Origin: JBGTGT01 sp051439375
Lineage (GTDB): Bacteria; Cyanobacteriota; Cyanobacteriia; Cyanobacteriales; Microcystaceae
Reading direction: 5' to 3'
Assembly (NCBI GenBank): GCA_051439375.1
Contig: JBFRWB010000027.1
Location: 1-5,490, forward strand
Length of the DNA: 5,490 nt
The notes below the pieces were generated by a model that saw only the letters and a list, made by a program, of their open reading frames with translations, had not been told where the DNA came from and ran no database searches. Positions 1 to 5,297 of the stretch are shown here, piece after piece. The position numbers and the translations under genes were made by a program. The stretch's first letter is position 1; the number at the start of each line of letters is the position of its first letter.

Positions 1-129
1 TAATTGTAACTGATCAATAATGGGTTGAACATCGGAACGAATATGACGATAATGCTTTGATAATGTTTTTAAACTCTTTTTAAACTCAGGAGTAACTAAA
101 ATTTGAACAGACTTTGATTCATTCTGCAT
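1..129 (-). CDS. RelE/ParE-family toxin, N-terminal part (runs off left edge)
   Basis: The first 43 codons of a frame that stays open to the left edge. It starts at an ATG lying inside the last codons of the upstream antitoxin gene and opens MQNESKSVQILVTPEFKKSL. A beta strand (VQILVTP, residues 8-14) followed by a basic helical hairpin (FKKSLKTLSKHYRHIRSD, then QPIIDQL) is how toxins of the RelE/ParE superfamily begin; relatives usually have about 85-110 residues. Known family members are ribosome-dependent mRNA endonucleases (RelE branch) or gyrase inhibitors (ParE branch). The catalytic C-terminal half lies outside the window, so the branch and the intactness of the gene cannot be judged. 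The ATG sits a few bases after a weak GGA in the antitoxin coding sequence, and the overlap with the antitoxin suggests translational coupling. The assignment rests on the N-terminal pattern and on the neighbour. Confidence 0.72.
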   Translation of the reverse strand, partial: MQNESKSVQILVTPEFKKSLKTLSKHYRHIRSDVQPIIDQLQL

Positions 130-352
130 CAATTCCATCCCAAAGTTGAGACAGAGGAAAAGTATTTTCTGTCATCGCTTCATACCACCCTTGACGAAAA
201 CTTTCTTCTGCTGATTTTAATGTTACCCTTTCACGAGGGGAAACTCTATCTTGAATTAAATCTCGATTTTCTTGAAGGAAAGATAACATCTCTTCTTCAG
301 GAACTTCAATTAATTCACCTGTTTTTAATAAAACATCAGGCATAATAGTCAT
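119..352 (-). CDS. Antitoxin of a type II toxin-antitoxin pair
   Basis: A 77-residue acidic protein placed directly before, and overlapping by 11 bases, the RelE/ParE-type toxin frame, as expected of an antitoxin translated first and coupled to its toxin. Two parts are visible: an N-terminal segment (residues 6-30, VLLKTGELIEVPEEEMLSFL onwards) with strand-turn-helix character, and a C-terminal segment (about 46-77) with RQGWYEAMTENTFPLSQLW and the ending GIDAE. This C-terminal pattern resembles, from memory, small cyanobacterial proteins found next to RelE-like toxins, where it would wrap the toxin. No classical ribbon-helix-helix or helix-turn-helix is obvious, so how it binds its operator is unclear. 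Two starts are possible. AAGGAG lies 3 bases before the first ATG, which is tight, and 12 bases before the ATG of MPDVLL at position 343, which is loose. The longer form is reported. Confidence 0.7.
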   Translation of the reverse strand: MTIMPDVLLKTGELIEVPEEEMLSFLQENRDLIQDRVSPRERVTLKSAEESFRQGWYEAMTENTFPLSQLWDGIDAE

Positions 353-446
353 TTACTCCTTATCTTAGTCAATTACCCCAATTCAGAGTTAAAAGACTTC
401 TGAAAATAGCTAATGTTAATATCATAACTTATTACTGGGAAAAGTG

Positions 447-477
447 CGATCTCGCAGAGATCGGCAAGGCGGTGCGC
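447..477. repeat. GC-rich hairpin element, probably a dispersed cyanobacterial intergenic repeat
   Basis: CGATCTC (447-453) and GAGATCG (457-463) form a perfect 7-bp stem around a 3-base loop. The hairpin is followed by GCAAGGCGGTGCGC. The island is clearly richer in G+C than the AT-rich spacer around it, and GCGATCTC is one change away from HIP1 (GCGATCGC). Elements of the type GTGCGATC...GATCG...GGTGCGC are scattered between genes in many cyanobacteria. It lies between the divergent antitoxin and transporter genes, and nothing shows that it regulates either. Confidence 0.5.
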
Positions 478-580
478 TAATCCTATAATTTGCAAAACAC
501 GAAGAGTAATGCACCTTACTTTTATATATTGGCACAGATTCTTGAAAAGCTGTTTCTCCCCATCTCCCTATCATTTATCG

Positions 581-586
581 TATAAT
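581..586 (+). promoter_or_regulatory. Candidate -10 box of the EamA transporter gene
   Basis: A perfect TATAAT lies 31 bases before the transporter ATG, a sensible distance for a short leader. No good -35 hexamer is found 16-18 bases upstream; TTGAAA at 542-547 is too far away. The call rests on the -10 alone. Confidence 0.3.
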
Positions 587-617
587 CATCAGCAACTTAC
601 TTATTGCTTTATAAAGT

Positions 618-1619
618 ATGCTTAATTTCTTAAATGGTCGTTATATCCTCATTATTGCTGCTTTAATTCTTTCCACTGCAAGTCCTGTTACCCGTCGCTT
701 AGTAGAATTAGGAAGTAACCATTTAGTAGATGGTCGTAATCCTATTTCTTTTTGTAATGTATTATTCATTGGAAATGTGGTTGCTTTAATCGCTTTTTTG
801 GTCATTTATGGACGCAAAAGCTTACTTCGACAATTGCAACAGTTAACTAGAGTAGAATGGATTGGGTTAATTGCGATCGCTGTTTTGGCTGGCGCATTAG
901 TTCCCTCTTTATATTTTACTGCATTAGAGAAAACTGGGGTCAATAATGTTATTTTGGTTAGTCAAGTTAAGTCTCCTTTAACCTTAGCATTGTCGGTCTA
1001 TTTCTTAAAAGAAAAGATTAATAAATGGATTGTTGTGGGTGCAGTAACTTCTCTAATGGGGGTAATATTAACAGTTATTTTACAAGATCCATCTAACCAA
1101 GCAGCGATGGCGGGGGTTCAGCCAGATTTGGGGTTAGGAAGTATTTTAGTCTTAATTGCAACGACTATTCAAGCTTTTAATACGATTGTTGATCAAGGTC
1201 GTTTGAAGCATATTCCACTGGGTTTGGTTAATATTATTAAAACCAGTTTTAGCACGGTTGCTTTTTTTATTATTGCGGTTCAGTTATTTGGTTTAGAACA
1301 TTTTCAAGATGCTTTTTCTCCCTTTCTTTGGCAATGGATGTTATTTTATAGTTTGGTTTTAGTGGTGTTTGGTCAATTATTATGGTTACAAGGGGTAAGA
1401 AATAGCAGTGGTTCAGAAGTTTCTTTGGTTAATGCTTTAACGCCTGTTGCTAGTATCATTGCTGCTTTTTTAATCTTAGGGGAAGTCCCTAGCCAAGCTC
1501 AATATATTGGGGGAGTTGTGATTCTTCTTGGGATTATTATTACTCAGATTGGGATTCGACGCAAGACTAAACCGATGGCTAAGGAATTAACACCGAATAC
1601 AGGATTTAAAGGAATCTAA
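618..1619 (+). CDS. EamA/DMT-family transporter (10 membrane segments)
   Basis: A 333-residue inner-membrane protein of the drug/metabolite transporter superfamily. Ten hydrophobic segments can be read at about residues 8-24, 46-64, 82-103, 109-130, 137-155, 173-190, 200-223, 238-258, 266-288 and 296-313. They are arranged as two five-helix EamA repeats split by a short hydrophilic loop (156-172). Typical family marks are the ALEKTGVNNVILV stretch leading to a Pro-containing fourth helix and the LKEK that ends it (130-133), mirrored in the second half by SLVNALTPVASI and LGE (270-289). The C-terminus is a short basic cytoplasmic tail (RRKTKP). Members export or import amino acids, nucleobases, sugars or other small metabolites; the substrate cannot be told from sequence. 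The start has no Shine-Dalgarno, which is common in cyanobacteria, and the hydrophobic helix begins right after it. The gene stands alone and is convergent with ureF. It has the usual length and no sign of damage. Confidence 0.9.
   Translation: MLNFLNGRYILIIAALILSTASPVTRRLVELGSNHLVDGRNPISFCNVLFIGNVVALIAFLVIYGRKSLLRQLQQLTRVEWIGLIAIAVLAGALVPSLYFTALEKTGVNNVILVSQVKSPLTLALSVYFLKEKINKWIVVGAVTSLMGVILTVILQDPSNQAAMAGVQPDLGLGSILVLIATTIQAFNTIVDQGRLKHIPLGLVNIIKTSFSTVAFFIIAVQLFGLEHFQDAFSPFLWQWMLFYSLVLVVFGQLLWLQGVRNSSGSEVSLVNALTPVASIIAAFLILGEVPSQAQYIGGVVILLGIIITQIGIRRKTKPMAKELTPNTGFKGI
873..880. repeat. HIP1 octamer GCGATCGC
   Basis: Cyanobacterial highly iterated palindrome inside the transporter gene. 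Read as GCG ATC GCT, it codes for Ala86-Ile87-Ala88 in the third membrane segment. Confidence 0.9.
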
Positions 1620-1698
1620 CAGTTTTGTTCTCTCGTTGTGCAGAATCACTAATTTTTGTGCTTTACTTTCTACGATTAACTATCTTTTTAATGGGTTG

Positions 1699-1728
1699 GG
1701 TTAAGAAACAAAATCTAACCTATCTTTT
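1699..1728 (+). terminator. Weak candidate terminator of the transporter gene
   Basis: GGTTAAGA (1699-1706) can pair with TCTAACC (1714-1720) with one bulged A and a 7-base loop. It is followed by TATCTTTT, a broken U-tract ending inside the ureF stop codon region. The stem is AT-rich and imperfect. Its position in the 107-base gap between two converging genes fits a terminator, but the structure alone is not strong. Confidence 0.25.
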
Positions 1729-2401
1729 AACTACGAAACAATCGAGTATATAAAGTCTCATGATTCATACTTGCTAAAGATAACCCCCAACTACAACTAA
1801 ACAAATCCTCATCTTTTAAGTCTAAAATGGATTTAGCAGTATCTTGTAAAGAGTTATTTAATCCTACAATAATTTGTTGTCCTTCGGTTTGTCCAAGGGG
1901 AATTAAACGAATACTAGCACTGACTAAATTTGTCATCCAACCCCAAAGATGCGCTAAGATAGCGTCCGATAGCTCAATCTCCCAGATAGCAAAAGCAATG
2001 CTTAAGGCGATCGCATAATTGCACGGCGGTTCAATGTGTTGTAAAATCGGAGAGAATTGGGAATCTAATGCGATTAATAATCCTTGTAAAGATTGCCCCA
2101 TTTGCCAACTTTGTTGACGTAATTCTTGTGTTTCTCTAGCAGCCGATAGCCATTGATTCCACTGATTTAATAAATCAAGATTATTGTTTAACGTAGCGTT
2201 ATGACCTCGAACCATGATAGCTGATTCAATATGAATAGTCCCAAACATAAGCTCGTGTAAAAGCCATTGTTTAAGGGTATGGGAATCTTTGATAATTTCT
2301 CTTTCGACTAAAGTTTCTAAGCCTTCAGAATAGCTATAAGCTCCAACGGGTAAGCTAGGACTGACTAATTGTAAAAGATGGAGCAAAGATGGGTTAAACA
2401 T
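1727..2401 (-). CDS. ureF: Urease accessory protein UreF
   Basis: UreF is a cytosolic chaperone for nickel insertion into urease. It joins UreD (UreH) and the GTPase UreG on apo-urease and controls GTP hydrolysis by UreG. The 224-residue all-helical protein has the family marks in order: LLQLVSPSLPVGAYSYSEGLE (residues 9-29), SAARETQELR (86-95), the WGW region (153-155) leading to IRLIPLGQTEGQ (164-175), and the C-terminal SMNHETLYTRLFRS (211-224). This tail is the part that becomes ordered when UreF binds its partner. Length is normal and nothing is missing. An in-frame stop three codons upstream fixes the ATG; no clear Shine-Dalgarno precedes it. A weak promoter-like pair on the minus strand (TGTCCT at 2454-2459 and ATAATA at 2430-2435 as read on the plus strand, 18-base spacer) is possible. 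No ureA-E, ureD or ureG lies in the window, so the other urease genes must be elsewhere. Confidence 0.97.
   Translation of the reverse strand: MFNPSLLHLLQLVSPSLPVGAYSYSEGLETLVEREIIKDSHTLKQWLLHELMFGTIHIESAIMVRGHNATLNNNLDLLNQWNQWLSAARETQELRQQSWQMGQSLQGLLIALDSQFSPILQHIEPPCNYAIALSIAFAIWEIELSDAILAHLWGWMTNLVSASIRLIPLGQTEGQQIIVGLNNSLQDTAKSILDLKDEDLFSCSWGLSLASMNHETLYTRLFRS
2007..2014. repeat. HIP1 octamer GCGATCGC
   Basis: Cyanobacterial highly iterated palindrome inside ureF. Read on the coding strand as GCG ATC GCC, it codes for Ala130-Ile131-Ala132. Confidence 0.9.
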
Positions 2402-2501
2402 AATTAGTTAATGAAGGCGTTGGTGTTTAATAATAAAAACCTTACCAAATTTCTGTCCTACCAACCGTTGCTAACTGTTCACGATTCACTGCTATAACGT
2501 T

Positions 2502-3254
2502 ATGAAAAAATTGGTTAAGCTACTTTACCGTAACTTTTTGCTGGTTACAATTACTACCTGTCTGTTGATGATCAACTTGTCGGGTATTTTAGCAGAAAAC
2601 CCCCCTTTACCTCCTTTGCAAGTTTACCCTTTACCCAAACTTTTACAAGAATGGCATGATCTCAGTGAGTCAGGGGATTATTTTGATCAAGTTACTTCCT
2701 CTTCTTTAGGGTATCTGCTCTGGACAGAATTTCCCGTTAAGGTATATGTGGAGCAGCCTGTAACCGTAGATGAAGCGATCGCTAGTGAAAAACGCTTCCA
2801 GCAATGGACAAATGCTGTTTTACAGACAATTGAAGAATGGAAGGTTTATTTTCCTCTCACGTTTGTTAATTCCCCAGAAGCAGCAAATATTGAGGTGTTG
2901 AGAGTATCGCCTCCCTTGGGATCTCGTATTGATCCTGAAACTGGCCAATTAATTATTCCTCGCGCTCGAACTGCTCAGACCACTTATGAGTTTAAAGTAG
3001 AAGATAGGAAATTAACCCATCATATGACTGTGAGAATTAGTCCTAAACTCAGCGAGTCTTCTGTCTTCTCTGCGAGTCGTCATGAGTTTGGCCATGCGTT
3101 AGGAATTTGGGGTCATAGTCCTATTCAAACAGATGCGCTTTATTTCTCGCAAGTTCGCAACCCACCTCCTATTTCCACAAGAGATATTAATACGTTAAAA
3201 AAGGTTTATCAGCAACCGACTCGATTGGGGGGAAAGGTGAATAATTCCGACTAA
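2502..3254 (+). CDS. Secreted metzincin-like (matrixin-type) zinc metalloprotease
   Basis: A 250-residue protein with an N-terminal signal sequence: basic MKKLVKLLYR, hydrophobic core about 11-29, cleavage probably after Ala31. It therefore acts in the periplasm or outside the cell. Cys20 is preceded by ITT, which is not a good lipobox, so a lipoprotein is unlikely. The mature part follows the order of a matrixin fold: edge strand PVKVYVEQP (78-86), a long helix (about 88-113), strand LTFVNSPEAANIEVLRV (119-135), then the zinc-site helix RHEFGHALGIWGHS (193-206). His194, His198 and His205 are the likely zinc ligands and Glu195 the general base. The classical motif is HExxHxxGxxH; here one extra residue (Trp203-Gly204 before His205) makes it HExxHxxGxxxH. 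The usual Met-turn position reads TDALYFSQ (210-217), with Leu for Met. Substrate unknown. It is divergent from ureF with a 100-base gap. There is no Shine-Dalgarno, but the signal peptide supports this ATG. Confidence 0.8.
   Translation: MKKLVKLLYRNFLLVTITTCLLMINLSGILAENPPLPPLQVYPLPKLLQEWHDLSESGDYFDQVTSSSLGYLLWTEFPVKVYVEQPVTVDEAIASEKRFQQWTNAVLQTIEEWKVYFPLTFVNSPEAANIEVLRVSPPLGSRIDPETGQLIIPRARTAQTTYEFKVEDRKLTHHMTVRISPKLSESSVFSASRHEFGHALGIWGHSPIQTDALYFSQVRNPPPISTRDINTLKKVYQQPTRLGGKVNNSD
2775..2782. repeat. HIP1 octamer GCGATCGC
   Basis: Cyanobacterial highly iterated palindrome inside the metalloprotease gene. Read as GCG ATC GCT, it codes for Ala92-Ile93-Ala94. Confidence 0.9.
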
Positions 3255-3266
3255 TCGCATCATACT

Positions 3267-3328
3267 AGATATAAATAAGCACTATACACTTAACTGTCCC
3301 ATTCCCCATAGCAACAAAATTTATATCT
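3267..3328. repeat. 10-bp perfect inverted repeat in the intergenic gap
   Basis: AGATATAAAT (3267-3276) and ATTTATATCT (3319-3328) are exact reverse complements separated by 42 bases. A second, shorter inverted pair, TCTAG (3335-3339) and CTAGA (3346-3350), lies just downstream, and CTAGAT (3265-3270) could also pair with ATCTAG (3344-3349). The arms are AT-rich and no U-tract follows, so a terminator is unlikely. It could be a paired protein-binding site or chance in AT-rich DNA. Confidence 0.4.
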
Positions 3329-3381
3329 GACTCGTCTAGCGTGATCTAGATTCGCTCATTATTTTAATAGGCAGTGGTGTG

Positions 3382-4368
3382 ATGAATTTCTATCTTCAAC
3401 AAGCAGGTAATCCCCTTTTACAGCCACTAGAGTCGGCTAATATTAAGATTAAGGCGGCTCAATATCGTATTCTCGCCCAATCTTTCCTTAAAAATGGTCG
3501 AGGAATCGATATCACAGTTCATTATCACCATCCAACCCATCCTCAACGCTATCGCTATCATCAACAGATCAACGATGAAGGGAATGTTGTTATTATGCCA
3601 GTAACCTACTTTCATCCGGGACGTTGGGACATTCATTGCTGTAGTGATTTGATGGGGGAATTAGGGGGGGAATATTGGCAAGCATCTCTTTCTTTGCAGA
3701 TAGAAGATCCTATTGAGGAAAATAAGGATAATTTACCCCAAAACCCATCTTCTTTACCCTTAACTGCTGATTCTCTTGAACCCACTGTTAATCTGATGTT
3801 AGAGGTAGAAGAAATAACCCGTCGGTGGGGAGAACCTATTGCGATCGCAGGACAAATTGAAATCGAGAATAGAACTGAGGAAATTGACTGTTTACAGTAC
3901 GAAATCTATGATCCCTTCACCCAAGACTGTCTTTATCAACAACAACAACCTTTAAATCCTCAATCCTCCTTTTTTGCGTTTCACCATACCTTAACTTTAC
4001 CAGAAACTATTAAAAGTACTACCCTAGACCTGATTGTTCAAGTTCTCACTGTAAAGGGAGAATGTTATGAGCGTCAAACCTTAACTATCCAGACAGAAAT
4101 GCCGAAACCTGACAAAGAAACCTTTGAATCTGTGCAATATACCCTAGAGTTGTCAGACATTACCACTAATATTTCCTATACTTACGACATTTCCATTGAA
4201 CAACCTATCCATTCTCTACCCATTTCAGTCCATTTACCCAACCCTCAAACAAGTTTAAAATCCTTGCGTAAAGTACAAAAGTCTGTACAACCTTCTCTTC
4301 CTCCCCGACTTTTTGATGATAAAGTCACATCTCGTCGTCGTCTGATACAGTTACCTACCTTTTCTTAA
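3382..4368 (+). CDS. Uncharacterised beta-rich protein, two predicted domains and a basic tail
   Basis: I do not recognise a named family; the protein reads like a conserved cyanobacterial hypothetical. The 328 residues have no signal peptide or membrane segment, so it is probably cytosolic. An N-terminal domain (about 1-108) is rich in alternating strands (NIKIKAAQYRILAQSF, GIDITVHYHH, NVVIMPVTYFHPGRWDIHC, QASLSLQIED), consistent with an immunoglobulin-like sandwich. A polar Pro/Ser/Glu linker (about 109-134) follows. A second beta-rich domain (about 135-240) runs from VNLMLEVEEITRRWGEPIAIAG through LQYEIYDPF to LDLIVQVLTVKG and resembles Ig-like repeats in outline. The tail (about 270-328) has low complexity and is basic (KSLRKVQKS, TSRRRLIQLP). 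A GTG at 3379 directly precedes the chosen ATG and could also start it; neither has a Shine-Dalgarno. It lies 127 bases after the protease gene, with which it might share a transcript, and is convergent with the next gene. Confidence 0.72.
   Translation: MNFYLQQAGNPLLQPLESANIKIKAAQYRILAQSFLKNGRGIDITVHYHHPTHPQRYRYHQQINDEGNVVIMPVTYFHPGRWDIHCCSDLMGELGGEYWQASLSLQIEDPIEENKDNLPQNPSSLPLTADSLEPTVNLMLEVEEITRRWGEPIAIAGQIEIENRTEEIDCLQYEIYDPFTQDCLYQQQQPLNPQSSFFAFHHTLTLPETIKSTTLDLIVQVLTVKGECYERQTLTIQTEMPKPDKETFESVQYTLELSDITTNISYTYDISIEQPIHSLPISVHLPNPQTSLKSLRKVQKSVQPSLPPRLFDDKVTSRRRLIQLPTFS
3841..3848. repeat. HIP1 octamer GCGATCGC
   Basis: Cyanobacterial highly iterated palindrome inside the beta-rich hypothetical gene. 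Read as GCG ATC GCA, it codes for Ala154-Ile155-Ala156. Confidence 0.9.
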
Positions 4369-4426
4369 TTTAACGAGGATTTGTACTAAAATATCAAAGA
4401 CCCAGTTTAAATGCGTCTTAGCTTAA

Positions 4427-4454
4427 TAACTGCTCACTGGTAACTGATCACTGA
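4427..4454. repeat. Two tandem 14-bp imperfect direct repeats
   Basis: TAACTGCTCACTGG (4427-4440) is followed at once by TAACTGATCACTGA (4441-4454), 12 of 14 bases identical. Strings of the TAACTGATCACTG type are frequent between genes in cyanobacteria. The second copy covers the stop codon and the last sense codon of the minus-strand gene, so the end of that protein is partly repeat-derived. Confidence 0.5.
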
Positions 4455-5098
4455 AATGACCATGAACTGGCAAATAATAAAGCAACAGATGGGTTATTTG
4501 TATAAACCATTTTACCGACTTGATTAATTGTATTTACTCTATCATATAGTTTACGGTAGGCCGCTCGACGCTCAGAGGTGACTTGTGTTCGTTTAATTTT
4601 ATATTCTTCTTGTGCTTGGTTGGCTTTAATTAAATCGTCTAAAAGTTGTTCTCCTGTTTTAGTTTCTTGCGGAGTTTGTCCTAAGTTTTCTAATACATTA
4701 GCGTGGGTTTTTGCGAGTCCGATGAGTGCAGGAAATAGGTTAATGAGTTTAGATTCATTCTGTTGTGCTTGTGACCAATGACTGCTAGGAAAGTTAACAT
4801 TAGTGAGTTGTTTTTGTTTGCTGGCTAGGTCAATTCTTAGACGTAATTTCTGTCCCCATTCGATACATTCAGTTAATTTTGCATCTTTAGCACTGGTTAG
4901 CTGTTTTAATTCACTTAATTGTTGTTCATAAATAGGAATACTCACGGCTGTGTCAATTTCTTGTTCAAATTGATCAATCCATGTTTGATTAATGCCAAAA
5001 GTGCTTAAACTGTTAAGATGCTCTTTAGCTATAGCTACTTTTAACCGAGCTTCTTCTAAAATGCGATTCATTGGTACGGGTAATCCTGTGTTAACCAT
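4448..5098 (-). CDS. Uncharacterised all-helical (coiled-coil-like) protein
   Basis: No named family is recognised. The 216 residues are charged and Gln/Lys/Glu-rich with almost no strand-forming stretches. They suggest a bundle of long helices at about 9-32, 37-64, 66-97, 106-140 and 143-192. There is no signal peptide or membrane segment, so a cytosolic place is likely. The most conserved-looking part is the C-terminal SERRAAYRKLYDRVNTINQVG followed by KMVYTNNPSVALLF (about 175-209). A helix followed by a short Asn/Asp-Pro turn and hydrophobic end recalls hypothetical helical proteins of other bacteria, but this is from memory. The ATG at 5098 has no Shine-Dalgarno; a second ATG at residue 10 (MNRILEE) is possible. 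The last codon and stop fall in a 14-bp repeat. The gene is flanked upstream by a 21-bp tandem repeat array, unlike any other gene here, and it carries no HIP1 site, unlike the four genes to its left. Confidence 0.68.
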   Translation of the reverse strand: MVNTGLPVPMNRILEEARLKVAIAKEHLNSLSTFGINQTWIDQFEQEIDTAVSIPIYEQQLSELKQLTSAKDAKLTECIEWGQKLRLRIDLASKQKQLTNVNFPSSHWSQAQQNESKLINLFPALIGLAKTHANVLENLGQTPQETKTGEQLLDDLIKANQAQEEYKIKRTQVTSERRAAYRKLYDRVNTINQVGKMVYTNNPSVALLFASSWSFQ

Positions 5099-5146
5099 AA
5101 TTGTCTTTTAAACTCTTAAATTATTGTAATGTAAAGTTAGTCAATC

Positions 5147-5280
5147 CTCATTAGCTGTTAGGGAACACTCATTAGTTGTTAGGAAACACTCATTAGTTGT
5201 TAGGAAACGCTCATTAGTTGTTGATAAACGCTTATTAGCAGTTAGGAAATGCTCATTAGCTACTGGTAAATGCTCATTAG
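5147..5280. repeat. Tandem array of 21-bp repeats, six full units plus a partial seventh
   Basis: Units start at 5147, 5168, 5189, 5210, 5231 and 5252, each exactly 21 bases, with a seventh partial unit at 5273. Each unit opens with CTCATTAG (CTTATTAG in unit 5) and continues with a variable part near TTGTTAGGAAACG. Units 2 and 3 differ at one base, while outer units carry several changes, the pattern left by expansion from the middle and decay at the ends. TTAG recurs twice per unit, 7 bases apart. The array ends 49 bases before the start codon of the minus-strand helical gene, so it lies in its leader or promoter region. There are no unique spacers, so it is not CRISPR. Confidence 0.95.
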
Positions 5281-5297
5281 TTTATATATTTTACTTG

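Noticed and set aside
484..489. Second TATAAT in the spacer before the transporter
   Set aside because: No -35-like hexamer at a proper distance and more than 125 bases from the gene; the copy at 581 is better placed.
1827..2018. 63-codon plus-strand frame inside ureF
   Set aside because: Lies wholly opposite a clear ureF gene and has no family-like sequence; a shadow of the real gene.
2493..2498. TATAAC as a -10 box for the metalloprotease gene
   Set aside because: It ends 3 bases before the ATG, so transcription would begin inside the coding region, and the signal peptide argues for this ATG.
2402..2501. NtcA nitrogen-control site (GTA-N8-TAC) upstream of ureF
   Set aside because: No GTA with correctly spaced TAC is present in the divergent gap.
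2548..2561. Lipobox making the metalloprotease a lipoprotein (ITTC, Cys20)
   Set aside because: Thr precedes the Cys where Gly, Ala or Ser is expected; an ordinary signal peptide fits better.
3427..3636. 69-codon minus-strand frame opposite the beta-rich protein gene
   Set aside because: It is fully covered by a longer frame with coherent beta-strand pattern and a HIP1 site in the usual codon phase; the opposite frame shows nothing protein-like.
4397..4419. Terminator after the beta-rich protein gene (AAGAC / GTCTT stem)
   Set aside because: Only five base pairs with a 13-base loop and no U-tract on either strand.
4578..4781. 67-codon plus-strand frame opposite the helical protein gene
   Set aside because: Cys/Ser-rich translation typical of the antisense of a helical charged protein; no supporting start or homology pattern.
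5147..5280. CRISPR array
   Set aside because: The units are head-to-tail with no unique spacers between them, the period is only 21 bp, and no cas gene is in view.
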